From Clostridia bacterium (GTDB lineage Bacteria > Bacillota > Clostridia > Oscillospirales > Acutalibacteraceae), in NCBI GenBank assembly GCA_017474125.1, contig JAFVIF010000045.1, forward strand, positions 30,322-94,321: 64,000 bases of DNA, read 5' to 3'. The notes under the pieces were generated by a model. It ran no database searches, was not told the origin of the DNA, and saw nothing but the letters and a program-made list of their open reading frames with translations. Shown piece after piece: positions 35,846-44,498 of this stretch. Made by a program: the position numbers and the translations under genes. Numbering within the stretch: the stretch's first letter is position 1; each line of letters starts with the position of its first letter.

Positions 35846-37723
35846 ATGATAAAGCAAAAATCTACAAAAAGCGCTTTAATTGTAAGCGCATTGGCTCTGC
35901 TTGTTTGCGTAACTATGCTTATCGGTAGTACCTTTGCTTGGTTTACTGACAGCGTTACCTCAGCAGGTAATATTATTAAGTCCGGTACCTTAGAGGTAAG
36001 TATGGATTGGGCGGCAGGCACCGAAGACCCGTCTGCGGCTAATTGGCAGGACGCTTCCAAGGGAGCAATTTTCAATAACGATAAGTGGGAGCCCGGCTAC
36101 GTAGAGGCTCGTCACGTTAAGATTACCAACGACGGCACTCTTGCTCTCAAATATCAAATTAAGATAGTTGCTAACGGCTTGGTATCCGAATTAGCTGAGG
36201 TTATTGACGTTTATTATGCCGACCCTGCCGTTCAAATTGCAGGCCGTGATGCTATTCCCGCGGCTTCGAAGCTTGGTACACTTGACGTAGTGCTCGACGG
36301 TATCGACACCTCTGCCGCAGGTGAGCTTCTTGCAGGCGAAAGCCATACTGTTACTATCGCTCTTAAAATGCAGGAGGCTGCAGGCAACGAATATCAGGGC
36401 AAAGCTATCGGTACCGATTTCTCCATTCAGCTTATTGCAACTCAGAATACTGTTGAAAACGACAGTTTTGATAATAAGTATGATAACAGCGCAGCGTATC
36501 CCCTTGTTGCTTCGGGTAAAAAGGCTTTAAACGAGGAGCTTGTTCTTCCTTACAATGAATCAAACGTAGAAATAGTTGTTCCTAAGGAAGCCCATGAGGG
36601 TAATTATTCTAAGGTTGTTACCTATGAAAGCTTAACTGAGGAAAACGGCGAATGGACCTACGCAACCGACTTTTGTGCTGAATTAAACGGCCAAAAGGTT
36701 ACACCCGTAGCAGGTGTTGAGTATAAGGTAAGCCTTAAGCTGGCACCCTTCGTTAATATTAAACAGGTTATTCACAACGGTAACCTTATTCCTTTAAGTG
36801 AATGTGAGTACGATGCTTTCACAGGTATAGTCAGCTTCTATACCGATTCCTTCAGCCCCTTTGAAGTAATATATGAGGAGGTTGCAGAAAACCCCTCTTC
36901 CGAGGGAAGAAAAATCACCGGCGGCATATTTACCGTAGACCCTGTAGTATTTGATGCTTCCTTAGCAAATGCTGATAACGAGTACATTTGCGTTCCTTAC
37001 GTTAAGAACAGCACTGCTTATTATGCAGTAAGCGAAAGAGCAACCACCGTTATTCTTGACGACGGCAATGCCGCTGATTACCTTGAAAACAAGGATGAAG
37101 CATATTTTGGAAGCACTTTGAAAAAGAACAGCAGCGGTAAGCTTTATTCAATTATTTCTTCCTTACAGAATAACGAGTTTTCTACCGTTTATCTTCTCCC
37201 CGGTACTTATAACGAAGCAACTACTATCTATATTTATTCCAGTATGAATATTGTAGGTATCGGTGATACCGATTCTGTAAAGGTTGTAAAGGGTTCGTCT
37301 TCCAGCTCTAACCGTCACCTCTTTAACGCTAACGGCACTAAGGCTGATTATATCAACGTTACCTTAGAAAACCTTTACTTAGACGCTACCGCAAAAACAA
37401 CCAACTCTAAGGATAACGCGGCAGTACAGTCTATTCGTAAATCGAAGGTTAAGTGCTACGACCTTACTGTTGTTAAGGGAAGCGGATGGGATGCAGTAGC
37501 CTTCTACGTTAACGGAAACAATGCAGTAGACGGTGTTAAATATCCTGCTTATATGTACGTAGAAAACTGTACTCTTAATACTACCAGAGCGTTCGGTGTT
37601 GTTACAACAAGCGGAAGCTATAAATTCTACCATAAAGGCTTAACCTACGGCGGAACTTTATATACCACAGATTCCACAAGCATTAAAAACCAAGCCATGG
37701 ATTATGATGATTGGGATTGGTAA
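35846..37723 (+). CDS. SipW-dependent modular surface protein 1 (fibre domain + beta-helix)
   Basis: This is a 625-residue protein starting at ATG 35846 behind AAAGGAGG. Residues 1-35 are a SipW-type signal (basic start, long hydrophobic core, GSTFAWFTDS). Residues about 36-205 form a camelysin/TasA-like domain with NNDKWEPGYVEARHVKITN and ALKMQEAAGNEYQG, nearly shared with the genes at 39201 and 41365. From about 330 the protein has a right-handed beta-helix look (TVYLLPGTYNEATTIYIYSS, repeating N-rich turns) as in pectate-lyase-like adhesins. There is no sortase motif; it is probably built into a fibre by its N-terminal domain. Confidence 0.87.
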   Translation: MIKQKSTKSALIVSALALLVCVTMLIGSTFAWFTDSVTSAGNIIKSGTLEVSMDWAAGTEDPSAANWQDASKGAIFNNDKWEPGYVEARHVKITNDGTLALKYQIKIVANGLVSELAEVIDVYYADPAVQIAGRDAIPAASKLGTLDVVLDGIDTSAAGELLAGESHTVTIALKMQEAAGNEYQGKAIGTDFSIQLIATQNTVENDSFDNKYDNSAAYPLVASGKKALNEELVLPYNESNVEIVVPKEAHEGNYSKVVTYESLTEENGEWTYATDFCAELNGQKVTPVAGVEYKVSLKLAPFVNIKQVIHNGNLIPLSECEYDAFTGIVSFYTDSFSPFEVIYEEVAENPSSEGRKITGGIFTVDPVVFDASLANADNEYICVPYVKNSTAYYAVSERATTVILDDGNAADYLENKDEAYFGSTLKKNSSGKLYSIISSLQNNEFSTVYLLPGTYNEATTIYIYSSMNIVGIGDTDSVKVVKGSSSSSNRHLFNANGTKADYINVTLENLYLDATAKTTNSKDNAAVQSIRKSKVKCYDLTVVKGSGWDAVAFYVNGNNAVDGVKYPAYMYVENCTLNTTRAFGVVTTSGSYKFYHKGLTYGGTLYTTDSTSIKNQAMDYDDWDW

Positions 37724-37734
37724 TTAAATACTGT

Positions 37735-37803
37735 CCGTCCATCTTCTCTGCGGAGATGGACGGCAATCAAAAGGCATAAAATCGGTTATGCCTTTTGATT
37801 GCC
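37735..37803 (+). repeat. Double-hairpin element, copy B
   Basis: Stem 1 is 37735-37744 with 37754-37763, perfect (CCGTCCATCT/AGATGGACGG) and different in sequence from the other copies. Stem 2 is a perfect 18-bp stem, 37762-37779 with 37786-37803. It lies between modular gene 1 and sipW. Confidence 0.88.
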
Positions 37804-37828
37804 GAATGGCATAAAGGAGATTGTTTGT

Positions 37829-38431
37829 ATGAATAGTGCAGTAAAGAAAATATGGAATATTCTGTCAACGGCACTTGTGGTGCTGATTGTTTTCTGCGCC
37901 GTATTTTTAATGGGTTCAAGGCTTCTCGGGTTTAAATGCTTCACGGTTATTTCGGGAAGTATGCAGCCTAAATATATGGTGGGCGATTTAATTTACGTTA
38001 AAGAGGTCGACCCAAATACTATTGAGGCAGGGGACGATATCACCTTTATACTTAACGAAAATTTGGTTGTGGCTACTCACAGGGTTGTTCGCGTTGATGC
38101 CGAGAATCAGCACTTTTACACAAAGGGTATTGCAAACGACGTTGAGGACAGCAAGCCTGTCCATTTTAAAAACGTAATAGGCGTGCCAAGGTTTTCCGTG
38201 CCGAAGCTTGGCTACGTTGCTGATTTTGTGCAAAACCCACCGGGTATGTATATTACCATAGCCATAGGAATTATATTAATTCTTTTTGCTTTTGTTCCCG
38301 ATATGCTTGGTAAAAAGGAAAATAGGAACAGCCACTCCGAAAGCGAAATAACCAAGGCTAACGAGGAAAATGAAAAATTAAAGGCTGAGATTTCAAGGCT
38401 AAAAGCCGAAATTAACAGCGAAAAAGAATAA
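37829..38431 (+). CDS. sipW: SipW-type signal peptidase I with coiled-coil tail (paralogue 2)
   Basis: This 200-residue ER-type signal peptidase has the orthodox catalytic SGSMQP (S44) and ATHRVV (H84), membrane spans at about 10-32 and 142-165, and a cytosolic C-terminal coiled coil (EITKANEENEKLKAEISRLK). It is expected to process the camelysin/TasA-like precursors around it. In Bacillus subtilis SipW processes TasA and TapA and has a second, regulatory role linked to its C-terminus; whether that holds here is unknown. Confidence 0.92.
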   Translation: MNSAVKKIWNILSTALVVLIVFCAVFLMGSRLLGFKCFTVISGSMQPKYMVGDLIYVKEVDPNTIEAGDDITFILNENLVVATHRVVRVDAENQHFYTKGIANDVEDSKPVHFKNVIGVPRFSVPKLGYVADFVQNPPGMYITIAIGIILILFAFVPDMLGKKENRNSHSESEITKANEENEKLKAEISRLKAEINSEKE

Positions 38432-38496
38432 TTTGGGTTTCTCCCTCGTGATACTCACGAGTTTGAAATACAGTATAGAAGAAAGGAGGAAAAACA

Positions 38497-39159
38497 ATGA
38501 AAATGAATAAGAGAAAAGTACTTGTTATTGCTCTTGCAATTTGCCTTATTGCTATTATTTCTATGGGCACCTTGGCTTGGTTCAATGCCGCCGATGAGGT
38601 AACCAACGAATTTTACATAGCTGACAGCGATAACGACGGTATTGCCGATTTTAAGGTTGACGTATGGGAAACCGACCCCGAAACAGGCGCAAAGGATCCT
38701 GACGGTGTTGTAACCTACGAAAAAATTGCCCCCGGCGACGTTCTTCCTAAAAATCCTACTGTAGAAAATCTTGGTGATTATGACCAGTGGATTCGCGTAT
38801 ACGTTACCTTTGATGAGTGGTCGACCATTAAGGCTGCTTGCCAAAGACAAAGTATTTCCACCGATTTACGCACCTGGTTAGACGTTGACAGCTCTGTTTG
38901 GTATGCAGATGATGCCGCTACAACCGAAGCTAACAACAGTATTACCTACGTGTATTATTATCGTCAAAAGCTTACCACCGATGATGCTGCACAAACCGTT
39001 ACTCTGTTTAATAACGTTACCATCCCCGGTGAATTTGAACAGCAGGATATGCAGTACGTTAGCGGTAACTTTACCATTAAGGTTAAGGCGGAAGCACTTC
39101 AGGCTGACAACACAGGAGCCGATGCATACGCCGCATTTTCCGCTTATTGGAACAAATAA
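38497..39159 (+). CDS. SipW-dependent TasA-like secreted protein
   Basis: This is a 220-residue protein with a SipW-type signal (VLVIALAICLIAIISMGTLA then WFNA) and a single camelysin/TasA-like beta-sandwich: EFYIADSDNDGIADFKVDVW, IAPGDVLPKNPTVENLGDYD, WIRVYVTF. It lacks a passenger domain, so it could be the main fibre subunit. A small hairpin (38445-38461) precedes it, and a GGAGG site drives its ATG. Confidence 0.87.
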   Translation: MKMNKRKVLVIALAICLIAIISMGTLAWFNAADEVTNEFYIADSDNDGIADFKVDVWETDPETGAKDPDGVVTYEKIAPGDVLPKNPTVENLGDYDQWIRVYVTFDEWSTIKAACQRQSISTDLRTWLDVDSSVWYADDAATTEANNSITYVYYYRQKLTTDDAAQTVTLFNNVTIPGEFEQQDMQYVSGNFTIKVKAEALQADNTGADAYAAFSAYWNK

Positions 39160-39200
39160 GGCATTATGACATTAGCATTTTTTAAGGAGATTTTTTTAAA

Positions 39201-41213
39201 ATGACAAAGCAAAAATCTACAAAAAGCGCTTTACTTGTAAGCGCATTAGCACTGCTTGTTTGCATAACTATGCTTATTGGCAGTACCTTCGCTTGGTTTA
39301 CCGACTCCGTTACCTCTTCGGGTAACATCATCAAGTCCGGTACACTCGATGTTACAATGGAGTGGAAGGACGCAACCGCTAACGGCGCACAGCAGACCTA
39401 TAAGGATGCATCCGAAGGTGCAATTTTCAACTACGACAAGTGGGAACCCGGCTACGTTGAGGCAAAGAACATTAAAATCAGCAATGTCGGCACTTTGGCT
39501 CTCAAATACAACCTTAACATTGCAGCGAATGGCGAAGTTAGTGAACTCGCTGATGTTATCGACGTGTATTTCGCTGAGGGTGAATATACTTTGGTAAGCA
39601 GAGAAATGACTGAACTCACCAAAGTTGGTACTTTAAGCGATATTTTGGACGGTATGCCTGCTAATATGGCCGGCGACCTTAAAGTAAATACCGCTGACAC
39701 CGTAACCATTGCCCTTAAAATGCAGGAAACTGCCGGCAACGAGTATCAGGGACTTTCTATCGGTTCTGATTTCAAGGTAGTCTTGATGGCAACTCAGGAT
39801 AATGTTGAGAAGGACAGCTTTGACGAGAATTACGATAATATCGAGATTCCTGAGATGCACATTGAGAATATTAACGGTGTTACCTATGGTGTGGGAGCTG
39901 ATGGAAATTACTATATGATTTCCGTTGATGATTATACTCTTACCACCTTTACCGTTGATGAGAATGTTACTGTCCTTGGAACAGGTAATGGCGTAAATGA
40001 CAATGACCGAGTATTTGGCAAAAATGCTCCCTTGACTTCTCTTACACTTCCCGAAGGATTGACCGAAATTAAGGATAATGCACTCAACGCGCTTCCCAAT
40101 CTGACCACAGTAAACCTTCCTTCTACATTGGAGACTATCGGTATTCAGTCCTTCAGACAGACCGGTATGAGCGAAATTACTGTTCCTGCAAGTGTCGAGA
40201 CCGTGAAACTTGGTGCTTTCAGAGATATGGAAAACCTAACTACCGTTACGGTAGAGGGTAACGTAGAATTTGACAACTATGCTTTCCGTTCTTGCCCGAA
40301 CCTCACTAGCATCTATCTTTTAGGTGATGATGTGACCTTTACCGGAAGCCAGTTTGCAACTCATTCCGATAACGGTGACGCAACCGGTATTACAATTTAC
40401 GTAAAGAATGCTACTGTTGCTGCCAGAGTTTATGCAGCTCAGACCTCTGCATACGGTTACGAGGTTAAGATCCTCGGCGATGCAGCAGATGGCAGTGATG
40501 CTTCTGCTGTTGAAAAAGTTTCCAATGATGCGCAGCTGGCTGATGCAATCGCTGATGGTGCTTCTACCGTAGTTCTCGGCTCCGGTAACTACACCATGCC
40601 GGATGTTTCCGCGGGTTCGAACCTGACAATCGTTGGTAACGGTGACACGGTTGTTGCTTCTCAGGATGATGGCGCTTCCGAGGGTGACGGCGATTACAGC
40701 CTTAGAGGGTCCACGGTGACTTTTGAAAATGTTACCATCACCACCTCAACCACATACTTCCCGGGTTATGTTGGAGTGAAAGGAACCTATAATAACTGTA
40801 CCATCAACGGTGTTTGGACTCTTTATGATGACAGCACCTTTAACAACTGCACCTTCAACGTTTCCGGCGACATTTACAACGTTTGGACTTGGGGTGCTAA
40901 GGAAGCAGTATTCAACGGTTGCACCTTCAATAACGATGGCAAGGCTGTCTTGTTGTATGGCACCGTTAATACAAAGCTGACCATGAACGATTGTGTGTTC
41001 AACGATAATGGCGGTTTGACCGATCTGAAGGCTGCTATCGAAATTGGCAACGATTACGGTAGATCCTACGAATTGATCGTTAACAACGCTACTGTTAACG
41101 GTTACGAAATAAATGACAAGGGTATAAATACCGGCTCTACCCTGTGGGCTAACAAGAACTCTATGAGTACTGACAAGCTCAACGTTGTCATTGACGGTGT
41201 AGATGTTTACTAA
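39201..41213 (+). CDS. SipW-dependent modular surface protein 2 (fibre domain + LRR + beta-helix)
   Basis: This 670-residue protein has residues 1-215 closely matching those of the 41365 protein (AWFTDSVTSSGNIIKSGTL, IFNYDKWEPGYVEAKNIKI, ALKMQETAGNEYQGLSIGSD). The rest is unrelated to it: a BspA/LRR_5 leucine-rich stretch (about 270-410; LTSLTLPEGLTEIKDNAL, LTTVNLPSTLETIGIQSF), then a C-terminal beta-helix-like part (about 450-670) rich in N/T turns. Codons in the C-terminal part use more CTG/ATC than the neighbours. Probable surface adhesin displayed on a fibre. Confidence 0.87.
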   Translation: MTKQKSTKSALLVSALALLVCITMLIGSTFAWFTDSVTSSGNIIKSGTLDVTMEWKDATANGAQQTYKDASEGAIFNYDKWEPGYVEAKNIKISNVGTLALKYNLNIAANGEVSELADVIDVYFAEGEYTLVSREMTELTKVGTLSDILDGMPANMAGDLKVNTADTVTIALKMQETAGNEYQGLSIGSDFKVVLMATQDNVEKDSFDENYDNIEIPEMHIENINGVTYGVGADGNYYMISVDDYTLTTFTVDENVTVLGTGNGVNDNDRVFGKNAPLTSLTLPEGLTEIKDNALNALPNLTTVNLPSTLETIGIQSFRQTGMSEITVPASVETVKLGAFRDMENLTTVTVEGNVEFDNYAFRSCPNLTSIYLLGDDVTFTGSQFATHSDNGDATGITIYVKNATVAARVYAAQTSAYGYEVKILGDAADGSDASAVEKVSNDAQLADAIADGASTVVLGSGNYTMPDVSAGSNLTIVGNGDTVVASQDDGASEGDGDYSLRGSTVTFENVTITTSTTYFPGYVGVKGTYNNCTINGVWTLYDDSTFNNCTFNVSGDIYNVWTWGAKEAVFNGCTFNNDGKAVLLYGTVNTKLTMNDCVFNDNGGLTDLKAAIEIGNDYGRSYELIVNNATVNGYEINDKGINTGSTLWANKNSMSTDKLNVVIDGVDVY

Positions 41214-41231
41214 TCTAAATTTGCAAACCCG

Positions 41232-41330
41232 ATCCGTGTGAACGGATAACAAAGTCCGTCCTAACTCCCCTCGCGGGGGTTAGGCGGCAATCAGAGGGCA
41301 TAAGTTTTGCCCTTATGCCTTTTGATTGCC
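41232..41330 (+). repeat. Double-hairpin element, copy C (with extra 5' hairpin)
   Basis: An extra small stem ATCCGT-GTGA-ACGGAT (41232-41247) precedes stem 1 (41256-41287, CCGTCCTAAC...GTTAGGCGG with extra GC pairs inside and one bulge) and stem 2 (41286-41304 with 41312-41330, two G-U wobbles). It sits between modular genes 2 and 3. Confidence 0.87.
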
Positions 41331-41364
41331 AAGAGGCAAAATCTTACAAAAGGAGGTCATTAAA

Positions 41365-43752
41365 ATGACAAAAACAAAAAGCACCAAGCGCGCTCTACTT
41401 TTGAGTGCTCTCGCACTTCTTGTGTGTGTATCCATGCTCATTGGTAGCACCTTCGCTTGGTTTACAGACAGCGTTACCTCTTCGGGTAACATCATTAAGT
41501 CGGGTACCTTGGAAGTAACAATGGAATGGAAGGACGCTACTACTAATGGTAAGGTGCAGTCCTATACCGATGCATCTCAGGGCGCAATCTTTAATTATGA
41601 TAAATGGGAGCCCGGCTACGTTGAAGCTAAGAACATTAAAATTACCAACGCAGGCACTTTAGCTCTTAAGTATCAGCTTAACATAATTGCTAACGGCGAG
41701 GTTAGCGCTCTTGCAAAGGTTATCGACGTTTACTTCGCAGAGGGCGATATTACTTTAGCCGACAGAACGATGACCGAGCTTCGGAAAATTGGTACTCTTG
41801 CAGAGGTTCTTGCAGGTATGCCTGCTAACGTAAGCGGTGATTTGCTTGAAAACGAGTCTGATAAGGTTACCATTGCTCTTAAAATGCAGGAGGATGCAGG
41901 TAACGAATATCAGGGACTTGCAATCGGTTCTGATTTTTCCGTTCAGCTCCTTGCTACTCAGCTTACCTCTGAGTTTGACAGCTTCGACGATCAGTATGAC
42001 AAGGGTGCTTGGCATCCAGACTTTACTGTTACTTCCGTAGAAGATCTTGCAGCGGCACTTGCCAATGGAGGCAAAATCCAGGTCAATGGCACTTTGAATG
42101 CGGGAGCAACGCAGGACGTTCCCAACTGGACCAACGCACCGGCCGAATTTATCTTCGATGCAACCACGTTGGACGCTTTAAAGGGCGGCAAGTATGTTTT
42201 GGAGCAGGGCTCCAGATACGGCGTTGTTAGTCTTATCAGTGCCGGCGAATCTCTTGCTCTGTCCGATATGGAGATTACTGCTAACTCTCAGTGGCCCGTA
42301 TATCTTTCTAACTACGGCGGAACCCTTACTCTTGAAGATATCGATGTTACTGCCACTCAGGGCGCAGGTATCTATCCCTACGGCACGAACGGTACTACTA
42401 CCATTAAGAGTGCAAATGTAAATCAGAAAGCACTTTCCGATGAATTTGCTTCAAGCACTCCTTGGGCAGGAACCGCTGTTGCTACTTCTAACGGTCATAA
42501 CCTCATCATTGAGGATGGTACTTACATTGGTAGCACTTGGGGCGTTTACGTTTATAACAGCGGTGCAAACGTAACCATTAACGGCGGTACATTCAAAGCT
42601 CCGAAGGTTATTCAGGCAGACGGTGTTTGGAGTACTGGCGGTAACAAGAGCGTTGTGACCGTTAACGATGGTAACTTTGACGGTGCTCTTCATTTGGATT
42701 GGGGTACTACACCTCCCGAAATTTATATTAACGGCGGTAACTTTACCAATTTCTCCGCTACTGTTTACGGTGCGGCGAAGCTTGTCATCAAGGGCGGTAC
42801 CTTTGATGCTGATCCTTCCGCTTATGTAGCCGATGGCTATGACGCTGTTGAATTGGCAGACGGTTCCTACGTTGTCATAAATCGTAAGGCTGATGAGGTC
42901 AAGGTTTTAGGTCTGACCCTCATCCCCGATGGCAATAATTCCAAGATCATTGTGAACGACAAGGAAGGCTTCTTGAACCTGACCAAGCTGTTCGCTAACT
43001 GGACTAAGCTGTTCGCCGATGGTGGTACCACCGTCACTGAATATGCAAATGTTTCCGGTGCAGACTACTATTACGCTGGTAGATGGACTGTTAGCCTTGA
43101 AGCAGACATTGATCTGAATAATGCAACTATCGCTCCTGTTATCTTTGATCACCCTGTGTCCACCGGTACACTCACCTTCGATGGCAACGACCATACCATC
43201 AAAAATGCAAAGATCGTAACCGATGCGACTACCCAGAATGCAGCCGGTTTGTTCAATTTTGTCTACAATACGGCTGTGCGCGATCTGAAGCTGGATAACA
43301 TCCACGTTACCGGTAGCAACGTTGGTAACTCCACCGCAGGCGTTCTGGCAGGCGGCTGCAACGCGGGAATTGATAACATCACCATTACCAACTCCTCCGT
43401 TACCGGCGGTAAATACACCGGTGGTGTCGTTGGCTACGGCTATACCGACGTTCTTAACTGCACTCTGACCAACGTTACCGTTAAGGGTGGCTACAAGCTC
43501 GGCGGTCTGATTGGTTACATCTGCGCAAGCAGCGGTACCAGCGATGTTACCGGCAACACCTTGACCGATTGCACCGTTGACGGCATCGGCGGCGGTGTCT
43601 ACGCTGGCGGCAAGACCGAGTACGTTATTGGTAAGCTCGTTGGTAACTACAACTGCGATGGTACTTGCAATAACAATACCATTACCAATATGACTACCTC
43701 TGCTACAGATAACATTGGTAAAATTGAGGCAGGCAAAACTGTAACTCAGTAA
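41365..43752 (+). CDS. SipW-dependent modular surface protein 3 (fibre domain + beta-helix + GLUG)
   Basis: This 795-residue protein starts at ATG 41365 behind AAAGGAGG. Residues 1-215 are the conserved SipW-type signal and fibre domain. Then comes a beta-helix-like region (about 225-510; GGTLTLEDIDVTATQGAG, VTINGGTFKAP, IYINGGNFTNF), then a GLUG-like segment (about 640-740; AGVLAGGCNAGIDNITI, TGGVVGYGYTD, LGGLIGYI). From about 42890 codon use shifts strongly to CTG, ATC and AAG, unlike the rest of the gene, suggesting a recently acquired passenger. No sortase motif. Confidence 0.87.
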   Translation: MTKTKSTKRALLLSALALLVCVSMLIGSTFAWFTDSVTSSGNIIKSGTLEVTMEWKDATTNGKVQSYTDASQGAIFNYDKWEPGYVEAKNIKITNAGTLALKYQLNIIANGEVSALAKVIDVYFAEGDITLADRTMTELRKIGTLAEVLAGMPANVSGDLLENESDKVTIALKMQEDAGNEYQGLAIGSDFSVQLLATQLTSEFDSFDDQYDKGAWHPDFTVTSVEDLAAALANGGKIQVNGTLNAGATQDVPNWTNAPAEFIFDATTLDALKGGKYVLEQGSRYGVVSLISAGESLALSDMEITANSQWPVYLSNYGGTLTLEDIDVTATQGAGIYPYGTNGTTTIKSANVNQKALSDEFASSTPWAGTAVATSNGHNLIIEDGTYIGSTWGVYVYNSGANVTINGGTFKAPKVIQADGVWSTGGNKSVVTVNDGNFDGALHLDWGTTPPEIYINGGNFTNFSATVYGAAKLVIKGGTFDADPSAYVADGYDAVELADGSYVVINRKADEVKVLGLTLIPDGNNSKIIVNDKEGFLNLTKLFANWTKLFADGGTTVTEYANVSGADYYYAGRWTVSLEADIDLNNATIAPVIFDHPVSTGTLTFDGNDHTIKNAKIVTDATTQNAAGLFNFVYNTAVRDLKLDNIHVTGSNVGNSTAGVLAGGCNAGIDNITITNSSVTGGKYTGGVVGYGYTDVLNCTLTNVTVKGGYKLGGLIGYICASSGTSDVTGNTLTDCTVDGIGGGVYAGGKTEYVIGKLVGNYNCDGTCNNNTITNMTTSATDNIGKIEAGKTVTQ

Positions 43753-43765
43753 TTTCAAAATTCTT

Positions 43766-43886
43766 TCCGTGTGAACGGATAAAAAAGTCCGTCCTAACCT
43801 CTTCGGAGGTTAGGCGGCAATCAAAGGGCACAACTTAAAGTAATAAGTAATAGTGAAGAAGTAAGAGGTTGTGTCTTTTGATTGCC
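43766..43886 (+). repeat. Double-hairpin element, copy D (long loop)
   Basis: The 5' hairpin TCCGT-GTGA-ACGGA (43766-43779), stem 1 (43789-43817) and stem 2 (43816-43834 with 43868-43886) keep the copy C order. Stem 2 ends CACAAC/GTTGTG where copies B and C have CATAA(G)/(C)TTATG, a set of compensated pair changes. The loop is 33 nt instead of 6-7. Confidence 0.87.
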
Positions 43887-43925
43887 GAGTTAATAACTCA
43901 AATACCCAAGAAGGAGGACACCCAG

Positions 43926-44498
43926 TTGGGCAAGATCAAAACGAAAATCGTTGTTGTTGCTCTTATGGCAGCACTCATAACCCTTATGAGCCAGGCAACC
44001 CTTGCCTATTACCAGACAGTCGGAAAAGCCACCAACGTTGTAACCTCCGGAAACATTAGCTTTGCTATACACGAAACAACCGACAAGGGAACCGAATTTC
44101 CTAAGGACGGTGTGTTTACTTGTCCCGGTGATATTGTTTCGAAAAAGGTGACCGTTGAGAATATTTGCGAGCATCCTTTTTACTTGCGCGTAAAAATGGT
44201 TTACGGTGTTGATTCAAAGGAGCTGAGCGCCGAGGACTGCTTTAAGCTTAACATTAACGAGGAAAGCTGGACGTTACACGACGGTTGGTATTATTATACC
44301 GACATCGTAAATCCCGGTGAAACCACTCCTAATGTATTTTCCCACGTGGAGATCGTCGGCTCTAAAGTTGATAACAGCTATCTCGGAAAGACTTTAACCC
44401 TCACCGTTAAAGCCCAAGCCGTACAGAGTGAAAATAACCCGATAACCGACGGTAATACTTATACTGCTTCCGGATGGCCGAAGGAGGCAGAAGGATGA
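43926..44498 (+). CDS. SipW-dependent camelysin/TasA-like protein
   Basis: This 190-residue protein starts at TTG 43926, with AAGGAGGA 8-12 nt upstream and no usable ATG. It has a SipW-type signal (IVVVALMAALITLMSQATLA then YYQT) and a compact beta domain (GNISFAIHETT, GDIVSKKVTVENICEHPFYL, RVKMVYG). Its stop overlaps the start of the anchored protein gene by 4 bp, so the two are made together. Confidence 0.82.
   Translation: MGKIKTKIVVVALMAALITLMSQATLAYYQTVGKATNVVTSGNISFAIHETTDKGTEFPKDGVFTCPGDIVSKKVTVENICEHPFYLRVKMVYGVDSKELSAEDCFKLNINEESWTLHDGWYYYTDIVNPGETTPNVFSHVEIVGSKVDNSYLGKTLTLTVKAQAVQSENNPITDGNTYTASGWPKEAEG

Noticed and set aside
42907-43758. 283-codon open frame antisense to the third modular gene
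   Set aside because: It shadows a Gly/Asn/Thr-rich repeat coding region, has no ribosome site, and its composition is a by-product of the sense strand.
35772-43886. Long stems of the four double-hairpin elements as intrinsic terminators
   Set aside because: None is followed by a T-run, and the downstream genes have no visible promoters of their own, so read-through is required.
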